NCBI GenBank assembly: GCA_027604185.1
Contig: JADGKB010000040.1
Location: forward strand, 47,706-111,705
Direction of reading: 5' to 3'
DNA from: Boothiomyces macroporosus
Taxonomy: Eukaryota; Chytridiomycota; Chytridiomycetes; Rhizophydiales; Terramycetaceae
DNA length: 64,000 bases
Positions 20,237 to 30,381 of the stretch are shown piece by piece (the stretch's first letter is position 1; each line of letters starts with the position of its first letter). Position numbers and translations under genes: made by a program. The notes under the pieces were generated by a model. It did no database searches. It was not told where the DNA came from and was given only the letters and a program-made list of their open reading frames with translations.

Positions 20237-21139
20237 ATGATTTACGAAATTACATATGTAACCTCGACAGTTTGCATCTTATTATCCATATTCACTATTA
20301 GCTTATTTCTTTCAAGAAATTATCGTTCTAATCCTCATAGTACTACCATTGCATTACTATCCGTTCCTGCTATTCTGGATCCATCAATTCGCGTTCCAAT
20401 AATGAATTATGGAGATACAGGGCTGTTGCTCTTTCAAGACTTGTATTCAGTCGTATTAACAACTTCAATAATACAGGCAGTCGTGTTTCTGAATTTTTAT
20501 ACACTGCACTTGTTTACGGTGTTTAATTTGGCTCCAAAATTCAATGTCAAACAAGTAATTTGCATCAATTTTGTGGTTTCACTAATAACGAATTGCTTGT
20601 ACTTTGGGTTCAAATTTTCGAACGCAAGTGTACTGTATTGGGTAATTGGTTCTTATTTTAGCTGTACCTTGTGATGATCAGTTTGTGGATTCTCTTTGTG
20701 TTAATTTCGGGTGTAGTCATCGGACTGTATATCCCTGTTGTTATTTCAAAAGCTCAGAAAAGAACCAAAAATAACACCTTGTATGGATTAATCCGCGTTA
20801 AATACGCACTACTAACACTAAGTGTGATGGACTGGATTGGCGTGGGAATATACTTTTACGAAGTATTTGCGATAGACGACAGTAATTCTAAATTCTAATT
20901 CAGAAATGCAAGCGCTTCCTTATGATATAATTTCAACAGCCGTTGCCGGAATACATTTTGCTTTACTTTCCCATGTTTATTACTATACATTTAATGTCAC
21001 GACGAAAATCAAAGAAGAGCGAAAACGAAGTGTGATGAATCACAAGAGAAAGAAAAACCCAGCTGCTGATCAAGATGCTACGGCTGATATGCCCAAAGGT
21101 ACTGAGGACGATGATACCGCATCATATTTAATAAAGTAA
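20237..21139 (+). CDS. Putative 7-TM membrane protein, tandem family copy 3
   Basis: Paralogue of copies 1 and 2. Exons 20237-20641, 20662-20881 and 20904-21139 (introns 20 and 22 nt) give 286 residues. Motifs: SRNYRSNPHS after TM1, FNLAPKFNV before TM4, LWILFVLISGVVIGLYIPVVIS (TM5), VMDWIGVGIYFYEV (TM6), LPYDIISTAVAGIHFALLSHVYYY (TM7). The tail KEERKRSVMNHKRKK is followed by acidic residues. Here the second intron is 22 nt and breaks the frame. This proves the intron position shared by all four copies (after the conserved Asp of VPD/ITD/IDD). Function unknown. Confidence 0.82.
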
Positions 21140-21174
21140 CAATCATTAGGTGTTAAAATGACGTGTATATTTTT

Positions 21175-21180
21175 TGACAC
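21175..21180 (+). promoter_or_regulatory. TGACA(T/C) motif, 7-TM copy 4
   Basis: TGACAC begins 12 nt before the ATG at 21187. It is a diverged version of the motif seen before copies 1-3. Confidence 0.35.
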
Positions 21181-21186
21181 TTTGAA

Positions 21187-22252
21187 ATGCTGATGGAGAT
21201 TACATACCTAATAGAATGCATAAATCTATTTACAGCAATTAGTACGGCCAGTCTTTTCACTTCGTTTAATTACCGAAGCAAACGGATTAATCTCTATATA
21301 GCGGGATTTACAATACCTCTCATCATAGGCGTATTAGCCAGAATACCCATATTAAAAATTCAAAGCATTGATATGATTTCAAAAACAGATTTTATTTCAA
21401 TCTTTAGCAAAAGCTGTAACATACAAGCTATTGCCTTTCTTAATCTAAAGTTTCTGGATTTTCACCAAGCTCTAAATCCAATATTTTCAGACTCCAAAAT
21501 CAATTTGGTACGGGATCTAAATTTCATCATGTTTTCTTTGACTATAATTGTGTATATATGCTACAAGATCACAGAGATGCAAACTATTGTTATTGTAATA
21601 CAAGTTTAAAATAGATTTTCAATATCATTGGTATTGTATGGATAATGTCCGTGCTAATATCTGGCACAGCGATTGGAATGCTGATAGCAACAGCTATTCG
21701 AAAGAAAAGGAAAAAATTGATGGATATGGAAGTGAAGGGCATGCTGCGATTGCGCTATTTCATGTTTTCCTTCAGTTTAATTGACTGGCTAGCGCTTTGC
21801 CTGTTTGTTTACTCTGAATTTTACATTAATGATGGTAAATGTTGTTAATCTCAGTGGTAACTGCAATGATGATTGAGCAGATATCTGGTGGTGTAATTGG
21901 TATTCATTTCGCCATTCTGTGCCATGTTTATCACTATCTGTCCAATATAATGGAGAAAATTGGTCATACCTTGAGAAAAGGAAAGGGAACAAAGATGAAA
22001 AGAAGGAAGGCAATAGATATAGAAGTAGACAGCGACGCAATGCACGAAAGCGGTTTTGGAGAGAGCAGTATACGAGATGCAAGTGCGCTTGGTAGCAGAA
22101 GAGACAAGGAGGGGAGCGGTTTGGGTAGCAAACGAGACAAGGAGGGGAGTGGTTTGGGTAGCAGAAGAGATACAGTTGGAAGTGCGTTGAGTACGAAAAA
22201 GGAGGATATTGCCCAAGGCAGAGATTCAATTATCAGTCCTAATAAATCATAA
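21187..22252 (+). CDS. Putative 7-TM membrane protein, diverged tandem copy 4
   Basis: Most divergent paralogue. Exons 21187-21594, 21615-21834 and 21855-22252 (introns 20 nt each) give 341 residues. Intron positions match the other copies. Conserved remnants include FNYRSK after TM1, VLISGTAIGML (TM5), SFSLIDWLALCLFVY (TM6) and GGVIGIHFAILCHVYHYL (TM7). The C-terminal tail is about 55 residues longer than in the others and carries a three-unit, 11-residue repeat (GSRRDKEGSGL-type, 22091-22189). An in-frame ATG at 21193 is an alternative start. Function unknown; the tail expansion suggests a changed cytosolic interaction surface, which is inference. Confidence 0.75.
22091..22189 (+). repeat. 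33-bp in-frame tandem repeat (3 units) in 7-TM copy 4
   Basis: Units start at 22091, 22124 and 22157, each opening GGTAGCA(G/A). Units 1 and 2 are nearly identical; unit 3 has diverged in its second half. The 33-bp period keeps the reading frame and encodes GSRRDKEGSGL-like units in the charged tail. Confidence 0.85.
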
Positions 22253-22357
22253 CCATTTATCCACATTAAAAAATTTTGTTTTCCAAATGGGTGGCGGCGC
22301 ATTCCTTTTTCTCTTATCAGAACCCGAGTAAAAATTAAGTCGAAAAAAGTTAACCAA

Positions 22358-23737
22358 ATGAAAGGATTTGCGGTTTCCTTTTTGTTACTTTTCGTAAATG
22401 CTGATACTGGGCATTCTCTCGGCACCGTTGTTGGTTCAGCTCTGAAGCAGTCTCATGGATCAGCTTCAGACCGAAGGGTAGAAGCTTGTGCACCGAATTG
22501 GGGACAATGTAAGTATTGAATTAATTGAAGGCGGAGGCTCCCAATGGACTGGACCTAAATGCTGTCAGTCTGGATACTTTTGTTTTTCTAATCCTAAAGG
22601 TATATGGCATTTGCATTGTATTCCTGGATCTCCACCTCCTCCAGTTACTACAACAAGCACAGTTGTATCCCAGCCAAGCGGTAGCTGTACAAGACCAGTT
22701 CCTGCATGGCACAAATGTGGAGGGCTAGGCTATTTTGGATCAACATGTTGTGTACATGGGTTTACTTGCGTGGCAGGTAGTATTTGGTATTCAAATTGCC
22801 AGAAAATTACTCTTCCGTCTGCAACTACTTCAGTAGTCCCTTCATCTACCACCGACGAAGTCTCAACTACCACTGTTTCTACAACAACTACTGCAGATAG
22901 TTTTACTACAACTGCTTCTTCAACCACAATTACTACGGTACCTCCTACCACGACAACAACTGGTGCTCCAACCACGACAACAACTGGTGCTCCAACGACA
23001 ACTACAACTGATGCTCCAACTACAACTACAACGACACCAACTTCAACTGGGACGAACGCTCCATTGGTTCTCACTGATCCCGTAAGAACTCAAATTTTGG
23101 CAGACCATAATAATGCAAGAAGGACCCTTGCAACGCCTGTAGCAAATAACATGTATGAAATGCTATGGGATCCAATTTTGGAACAAACTGCCCAAAACTA
23201 CCTAACTAATGTCGGCTGTTCACCATATTTTACTCACAACCCATCTGCAACTCAGGATTATATTAATTTAGGGGGAAAGAATGGTGCATACGTAGGTAAT
23301 TTGCAATTAAAATAGGCGAAAACTGGTATTCTGGCGGACCAATCAATTCACCAGCATATCCTTCAGAACAGATCTTTGGCGGTGCTACTGTTGCCTGGAC
23401 CACTGGAAATTGCACAGGCTTTTCTTTAATTGGAGGTAAATATGTTTGTACAAGTACTGTGTGTAGCGAAGAAAGTGGTTTCTATGGTGGCACAACTGGG
23501 ACTTGCAATCAATTAAACACAGTCACTGGGCATTTCACTCAAGTAATGTGGGCCAAGACTCAGAATGTTGGATGTGGATACACTTCTACTTGTGGTACCC
23601 TTTGCAATTATGTAATGGGTGGGAACTACAATCTGCCATCTAATCCACAACCTAGTGATATCTGGGGAGTTGGTGGAGCCGCTGCTTCAAATTGTCCTGC
23701 AAATGCACCTACTAATGACAATGGTTTGTGCAAATGA
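22358..23737 (+). CDS. Secreted protein with two CBM1 modules and a CAP/SCP (PR-1-like) domain
   Basis: Exons 22358-22508, 22531-23295 and 23316-23737 (introns 22 and 20 nt) give 445 residues. The N-terminal signal peptide is MKGFAVSFLLLFVNADTG. Two fungal-type carbohydrate-binding modules follow. The first is CAPNWGQCGG...CCQSGYFC (residues ~44-84, with the first intron inside GQC). The second is WHKCGGLGYFGSTCCVHGFTC (~100-132). They bind cellulose or chitin-like polymers in known proteins. A Thr-rich, probably O-glycosylated linker with TTTTTGAP repeats leads into the CAP domain (~210-430). The CAP signature is GHFTQVMWAKTQNVGCGY, with GENWYSGG earlier. The architecture suggests an extracellular, wall-associated protein; the sterol-binding role known for some fungal CAP proteins is possible but not shown here. 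Confidence 0.9.
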
Positions 23738-23765
23738 ATTTGGAGTCAATAAACTTGGTTTCGCT

Positions 23766-24575
23766 TTACACTAGTACTTTTATTGAAATAGTAAATATCA
23801 TCCAGAAAAGAACACTAAAGTACTTTTTGTCCATTTCTTCCTTTGAAATAGCCTTGCATGTCAATTTTTCTTTCTGTGCAGGATACTCGGTAGAATTGAA
23901 TGAAGGTATGGATGCTTCAGATTCACCCATATCTGATGCTGAAATAGAGTAAAGTGTTTCTTGACTATCAATTGTACTATTTTGATTCTTTACTGGTGCA
24001 GAATGGCCAACGCTGATCAATCGGCTCATCTCTTTGGAATTCGCAGCGCGCCTTTCCAATTCCAGTAGTTCAATTTCCACATTATTCACCCATTCAATCA
24101 CTTTTTCAACTTGTTTAATGTTATCCTTGTAGCTGTTTAATACATTCTCCAAAAGATATATTCTAGTTTTAGTCCATTCAATTTGATGGATGGATTTGAG
24201 AACTATCGCTTTGATTTTATTGGAATCTGTTACTACTTTGCATTCGGTTACTTTTGAAAGCAATAGCTCTGGATCTGATTCTTTGATTACGGACAGGATT
24301 TTAACGTTGTAACTGTACTCTTCGTCAATCGCGAACAAAATATCAAATATTTCTTCAGAAATGGGATTGAAATGCGGCTGATTAACAAACTGATATTTAA
24401 AATCTGAGAGCAGTTCGTTCAGAACCTGGATTTTCACAGTTGCTTTCTTAAAACTATTGTCTTGAACAATTTTGCAGTTTGCGATTCGCTCTTCCAATGA
24501 AATTTGCTTCTTTGTTAGAGTTGTGAGCACACAGAAGAGCTCTGTCGCCTTTGACAGCAGATTTGGGGTTGACAT
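23766..24575 (-). CDS. Putative tail-anchored helical protein, unrecognised
   Basis: Single exon, 269 residues from the ATG at 24575 (MSTPNLLSKATELF). The body is helical with amphipathic, coiled-coil-like stretches (KQISLEERIANCKIVQDNSF; KQVEKVIEWVNNVEIELLELERRA). A Ser/Thr-rich linker leads to a single C-terminal hydrophobic segment (YFSVLFWMIFTISIKVLV) ending at the stop, the layout of a tail-anchored membrane protein. I do not recognise the family. The frame stays open upstream of the ATG without another start. It is convergent with the CAP gene (28 bp gap) and divergent from the OB-fold gene (278 bp). Confidence 0.65.
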   Translation of the reverse strand: MSTPNLLSKATELFCVLTTLTKKQISLEERIANCKIVQDNSFKKATVKIQVLNELLSDFKYQFVNQPHFNPISEEIFDILFAIDEEYSYNVKILSVIKESDPELLLSKVTECKVVTDSNKIKAIVLKSIHQIEWTKTRIYLLENVLNSYKDNIKQVEKVIEWVNNVEIELLELERRAANSKEMSRLISVGHSAPVKNQNSTIDSQETLYSISASDMGESEASIPSFNSTEYPAQKEKLTCKAISKEEMDKKYFSVLFWMIFTISIKVLV

Positions 24576-24853
24576 CTGTTTGAAAAACTTTGTGTATCTC
24601 CACCCTTTGGTAAACAAATGAAAGGTACAGTGATTCGGATTCCCAAATCAATATAAGGAATATAACGGTGCCAAATACTTTCTTGGCGGATGACAGCATC
24701 CTATATAATACGAATATCAAGAACAAATTTTTCACCAAAGGAAAGCCTAGATCTCGTTTGCGGGAAGAGCATGAATGTCTAAGACTGTTTCCGAACCACG
24801 AATGCCTAGAGTTGCTCTGTGTAAATTGTTTGCAAAAATTTTATCTTTGAATC

Positions 24854-27800
24854 ATGTCTGCCTTTCTAAACAAGAAATGGCTAAAGCAAGAATTAATGGA
24901 TGAATTAAACAGGGTGCTGCATGAAGTTCAAGTCCAAAGAACCGATTTGAATTCCATAGGATTACGGTTTTCTCTAATAGAACAGTCTGGCTATAGAGCA
25001 CAAGTGATTAAAGTAAGTAACAATTTATTAAGGTGGTTTCCGTATATGATCCTGAAGTAAAGGAAATCAGGCTGATTATCTCCGACAAAGATCATGCTAT
25101 CAATTCTAGGGTACGTGGGGAAAAGTATTTCTTGTTAATGTAGAATATCACAGTACACTAGCTTGAATGGCTCACTGATGAATATTAAACAATTCAAATT
25201 CGTGCTTGTAAATTCCAAGTAATTACTTTTAATGTAGAATTGTCCTGGATATACTGGATTTTGATATTATAACTAACCAAAAAGTTAGTGTGCTTGGGCA
25301 TCCACAGGACTTGAATTATTCACAAGAAGTCAAACATCTGATAATGTTGTTGAAAGAATACATTGTGCCAAAACCAATCCATTCTGCATGGGGAGAGTTT
25401 ACTGCTGAGTGTCTTGCAGAAACTGTGGGGAAAGCAAATGAAGACGAAGAATCAATAAAAAATGATCATGATGAACAACACGATGAATATCATGATCCCG
25501 CAATGGTAGAGCTACTAGCCTCGCTTGTTCGCATGGAGGACCATTCTCAAAATCAGTGTATGAATAATCATAATGATGAAATGGATATTCCAGAAATTCA
25601 GCTAGAAATTGAAAAAGAGGAGCTAATGGAAAAAGTGCACGATGATTCTAATGGCGCTGTTCAAGAGAATAGCTTTGATGTAGTAGAAGAGACAGTTCTA
25701 CCCAACGCTAATAAGAATGAAATTGAAGTGAAATCTCCACAAATTCTATTACATTCAACAGGAAATGTGTCACAGCCGGGTTTACAGGAAACTGTAAAGA
25801 GTGAAATTACTGATGATAAAGCAGAGATCACTGATATAGATGATGAAATACAAACTCAAGATGGCTCTGTTGAGGACGATGGTTTTGAAGTTCATCCTAA
25901 TGCTGCAGACGAGGAAGAAATGGAAGCCGACTCAGAGGAAAATGCCGCAAATGAGAAAACACAAGAACAGGATATTTTCAGTACTCAAAATGTAAATACA
26001 GTGGATATTTCGGATGATGAATATAGTATTGCAAACGAAACTAGCAAAGTCGTTTATGGGGAACTTAGCACCCAGAACAATCAGGAAAAGAAAGAATTGG
26101 TCAAAGAGAATGAAATGGAAATTGATGTTGAAGATGATAGAGATTTGATCGAAAAGGCTTACGATGAATTTGAAAATGAAGACTTGTCCAGTTCGGATGA
26201 AGGGTTCTCCACACAGGCCCAAGACGGTTTGAATTCTAGGTATTTCGAAATTAATTTAGCAAATTGGAGGATATGGAAACTAGTAGTGTTGTCTCTGAAG
26301 CTGATAGGGAATACAGAGATCTTTTTGAAAATTTAGCCAAGAAAGGGGAAAAGGAACAGCAAAATGAAAGCACAGGTATTGATCTCGAAAACTCCATCGA
26401 ACAAGACGATTCGGATGAAGAATTTCGAGTAGTAAAGAGAAGGGCAACTGGAGAATTTGAAATTGGATCTTCTCCTGTAAAAGTCTCTGATACCACCCTT
26501 GTATATAGACGCACTTCTTCTGGTCGACTCTTGCCAGATTCAGAAGATGAAATGGAGGCTGAATGGGAAAGGGCCGAATCTGATCTTGAAGAAACTAATG
26601 AGATGTTGCAGGAAATTGGAAATAGTGTCGCTGGTTCTCCACAGATCATCACACAGCAGATAGATGATCTGCAGAGTCTGGTCGAAATTGTAGATGATGA
26701 AATAAGTCAATCTGCAATAGAAGATAGCAACAACTTAAAAATTACCCAAGAACTAGACTCAGTCCCACTTGAAGATACCCCTCCAATCGACATGCAAGAA
26801 ACTGTTCGGATAGCCACTCCACAAGAAAATATTAATGAAGATTTAGATAAAAGTTCAAATTTGGCCAGAGATATGGAATTATTGTCAGATTCGAGTAGAG
26901 ATAGCACTGGTTTAAACAATATGATTGAAAGGAATACGGTTGTTGATGGCGGTGAATCAGAGAATGAGGAAAATTTAGAATTTGAAAAAATATCTGATGA
27001 GACTTCAAGTGAAGGGATTCCAATAACGGATCTTGCCGATCGCAACGAAAGCGATATAACCGCGATGATGGAAAACCATATGGCTAGTGACCATCTATCA
27101 GAAGAGCTTAACGGAGACAAGATGCAGAAAGTAGACCCTCAGAATGGTAATATTGGTTAATTTCAGAGTCAGAAGATGTTCTGGTATTAGAAGATGCCGA
27201 GCCATTAATTTTTGAAGACACTGAAAATAACTACTCAACTGTCGCTCTACTAGCACGCATTAACGAAACCGATAAAGAAATTCACACGAAACAGGATTTA
27301 ACCAATCAAAAAAAAGAGGAAATTACAATAACCAGTGGTGTTGGAAATGATGGTCAATTGAATTCAGCTGTGGAAGATCTTTTGAAAGACAGTGACGAAG
27401 ACTCTTTGGGTATTACTCACAAGAACGTTTCGGGACAACGAGATTCTAATGATTCAGAAAATGATGGACGCAAACAGACTATAGAAATTGATGAAAGTGA
27501 TAAAAAAGAATTTCAGCAACTTCTCGGAAGGTATTTTGTCAAAGATGGATATTCCGACTCCAGTGAAGACACTGTGGAATTATCAGAAAAGGATCAGGAC
27601 ACTGATGTAGTGGAGCAATTAAAAGAGTCGACAAGGAATGCAAATGGAGAACTTGATGATGGAAACCAAGCTGTATTCCAGTCCAATAGTTTTGAAAATT
27701 TAGATCAAGAAAATAATGTACATAGTTCCAAAATCAAATCCAATACTGTATCAAATGACCGATCATTAAAAAGGAAAATGCTAAGCTTGGAATTTTCTGA

Positions 27801-28671
27801 TAGTGTATCAGAAGAATTTGATATTGACAAAGGTGATTCTTCCGAAAATATATTGGAAGAGAATTATCAAAGGACTCAAGTTGTCAATTCGTTCGAGTCA
27901 GGACAAAGATTCAAAGATAGTGTACTTGAAAGTAAAGCAGCTCCTCAGAATGCTCCAACAGCAAACGTTGATGCAAGAGCTACGCCGATTAGAATTCCAG
28001 ATTCAAGGTTGTCTAATTCAAGTTCAAAACGCAAAAAGGAAACTTTTTCATCACCTGTAAACGTAAACCGTCCCGCAATTGCCAATCAACAGAAATTGTC
28101 GCTTCCATCTACACCTATTCAAAAGTCCCAATCATCTTGGACACACAAGTCTTTAACTTTAGATGGTTTGACTGTGTTATCAGAAGCACTCCAAAATTTC
28201 TCTGATCAGGGTAAACGTAAAAGCGGGTCGTTCGAAAATACAAAAGGAAAGGCTTTAAATTCGGATATCGTATGGAAATCGCATTCTGAAATTAAACCGA
28301 TACAACTCTCTTCTAGTTTGAAGAAAGCAATTATCTTGGAAAGTGCCAAAACCCCAATTTCAAATAGAACGCTCATAAGCACGCCGAAAATGCAAAGTGC
28401 TACAACAGAAGAAAGATCGCCTCCCACAAGCACCGACGATTATTCTGGTAATGCAGAAAATGCAGCACCTGAAATTAATAACAAACGAAAATTCCACGAA
28501 ACGTTTTCAAAGAATGCACGTAGAAGAACTTGGCACCCTGATTCAATTGGAAATATGGATTTAAATCTGGATAGCAACCCTGTCCTTCGAGAAACGGTAA
28601 ACAAGCTTACTTCTTTTGGCGAAATATTAAGAGGGAAGATAGAAGAACGATCCAAGTCCTTTCAAAAATAA
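24854..28671 (+). CDS. Large acidic protein with N-terminal TPP1/Tpz1-like OB fold (candidate shelterin subunit)
   Basis: Exons 24854-25012, 25033-25124, 25144-25218, 25238-26239, 26260-27146 and 27167-28671 (introns 19-20 nt) give 1239 residues. Residues ~8-155 resemble the telomere protein TPP1/T p z 1 OB domain. KKWLKQELMD opens like the RPWIRELIL start of human TPP1. YRAQVIKVVSVYDPEVKEIRL and FKFVLVN give strand-like segments. LDFDIITNQKVSVLGHPQDL then NYSQEVKHLIMLLKEYI parallels TPP1's final strand and helix (QVDRFSLLPTEQ...VPGCNQDL...VQKKLYDCLEEHL). The remaining ~1080 residues are low-complexity, Asp/Glu/Ser-rich, with basic Ser/Pro-rich segments toward the C-terminus (SSKRKKET) and a short conserved-looking end. 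The gene model is strong; the TPP1 assignment rests on my memory of the human sequence. Confidence 0.6.
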
Positions 28672-28950
28672 ATATGTAGTTGCTTATCGTCACAATCTTT
28701 TTTGGTCATTCCTCCATCATTGTGCTGCGGATAATCCCAAGGCCCGACTGGATTCTAGAAATAGGGGATATCAAAGTAAATAGTATTCGCAGTTCGGTAT
28801 TATCTGACAGATTAAAAATTCTTGCTTCATTTGCTACAAATGGGGCGGGTAAAATTGAGCCTTGAAAATCTCCAATCAAACCTTGGAGCTTGTTTCCATT
28901 TTTCCGCGCCTCAGTTTTGATTTTTGACAGGGGAGGGAAAAATATAAAAA

Positions 28951-28958
28951 TATAAAAG
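28951..28958 (+). promoter_or_regulatory. TATA box of esterase gene
   Basis: TATAAAAG lies 31 nt before the ATG at 28982, inside the 310-bp gap 28672-28981, which holds no supported gene. Confidence 0.6.
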
Positions 28959-28981
28959 CAGCCTTTATCTTGCAAAATACA

Positions 28982-30366
28982 ATGTTCGGATCATCCTTCA
29001 AACCTCCTCAGTCGCTAGCAGGTAGAATTCCAGCGGCGCCTCGACCTACCACAAGTTTGCAGAAAATGTCGCACTCTCTGCCATTAGTATTCCACTTGCT
29101 AATTACTGGGATATATTTTACAATAGCACTAACGGTATCCATCTTGACACACATTATCGACGGGCCTCTACTATCCAGCTGGACGATGATGACCACCATT
29201 GCACACTCGTTCATGAAAGCTGTTTTATCAACACATTCTCCACAAGGCAGACATTCTTTCGATATTGTCCGCTTTGCTACAGGCTTTAAACTACCAAAGT
29301 TCTTATTTGACGCTGATATCAAAGAAACATCGATTACAGTCGAAAATTCGGACATCTTGTCTGATGCAGTAAAGGAAGCACTCCAAGTCAAAGGAAAACT
29401 GAATTTTGAACCTGAAATGGAAAGTGTTAGGACAATTGAAGGAGAGTGGGTCAGAGATAAAGATTCGGCGAATGACAATGTGATATTATATTTGCATGGA
29501 GGTGCTCATATCTTCATGTCACCACACACACATAGAGCAATCACTACAAGAGTATCAAAACACACAAAGTCGGCGGTGTTTGTACCAAATTATCGTTTGG
29601 CTCCAGAGAACCCATTCCCATCAGCAATTGAAGATGCCCTTGCCTGTTATTTGGCATTAACACAGCCAGAAGGTGTTCTATTATCGAAAAGTAGATTCAA
29701 TCAAGAAACCCAAGTTGTTTCAAACACTAGGGTGTTCTTGATGGGAGACAGTTCCGGTGGTTGCCTCTGTTTACAACTGTTGCAGGTACTACGAGAACTC
29801 AATCTACCAATGCCAGCTGGTGCAATCCTGCTATCGCCATTCTTAGATCATAGTAAGAGATTTTTAACGTAGAAATGGAATCATCTAGTTGGCATACTAA
29901 TTGGAACACTGATTTCTTGTCATTGGACATGAAAGGCGTCAAATGGGCTGTTGAGATTTATTCAAATGGTATCGAGCTGGGGCACAGCGCTATATCACCA
30001 ATTTACGCAAATTTACAAGATTTTCCTCCAATATTAATTGTAAACTTTAACTAATTATAGCAATCTGGCGACTCTGAAGTTGTATCAGATGATGCATTGC
30101 GTTTTTACCAGCTGGCCACAACTGCTGGCAGCCAAGTAGAATTACAATTGTACAGACACATGTTTCATGTATTCCACACCTTTCCATTTTTGAAAGAATC
30201 GGAAGTAGCATTCATGAAAATATCATCATTTGTAGAAAGCCAGAAAGGGGAGCTGGAATCAGATTCTGGTATATCTATTGAGAACTATAAAGACGAAACC
30301 CCATCTGTATCAAACATATACTTGATTGACGGGCAGGGAAAAACTGATATATATACCAAAATATAA
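28982..30366 (+). CDS. Hormone-sensitive-lipase-type alpha/beta-hydrolase, membrane-anchored
   Basis: Exons 28982-29852, 29873-30039 and 30061-30366 (introns 20 and 21 nt) give 447 residues. An N-terminal hydrophobic segment (VFHLLITGIYFTIALTVSIL, ~37-56) anchors it. The oxyanion motif of the HSL family appears as LYLHGGAHIFMSPHTHR (HGGA in place of HGGG). The nucleophile elbow is FLMGDSSGG, the acid is probably in SGDSEVVSDDALRF, and the histidine is in HMFHVFHTF, so the catalytic triad looks complete. Likely acts on short- or medium-chain esters or lipids at a membrane; substrate unknown. It has a TATA box 31 nt before the ATG and is convergent with the SDR gene (15 bp gap). Confidence 0.9.
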
Positions 30367-30381
30367 AGGTTGATTGTTGTA

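Noticed and set aside
22730..23074. Val/Thr-rich minus-strand ORF opposite the CAP protein linker
   Set aside because: Mirror image of the Thr repeat codons on the + strand.
24576..24738. N-terminal extension of the tail-anchored protein through a 28-nt intron
   Set aside because: The splice option leaves the frame wrong; the ATG at 24575 gives a complete protein.
26251..27120. Ser-rich ORFs on the minus strand opposite the acidic protein
   Set aside because: Shadow frames produced by the Asp/Glu/Ser-rich codons of the + strand gene.
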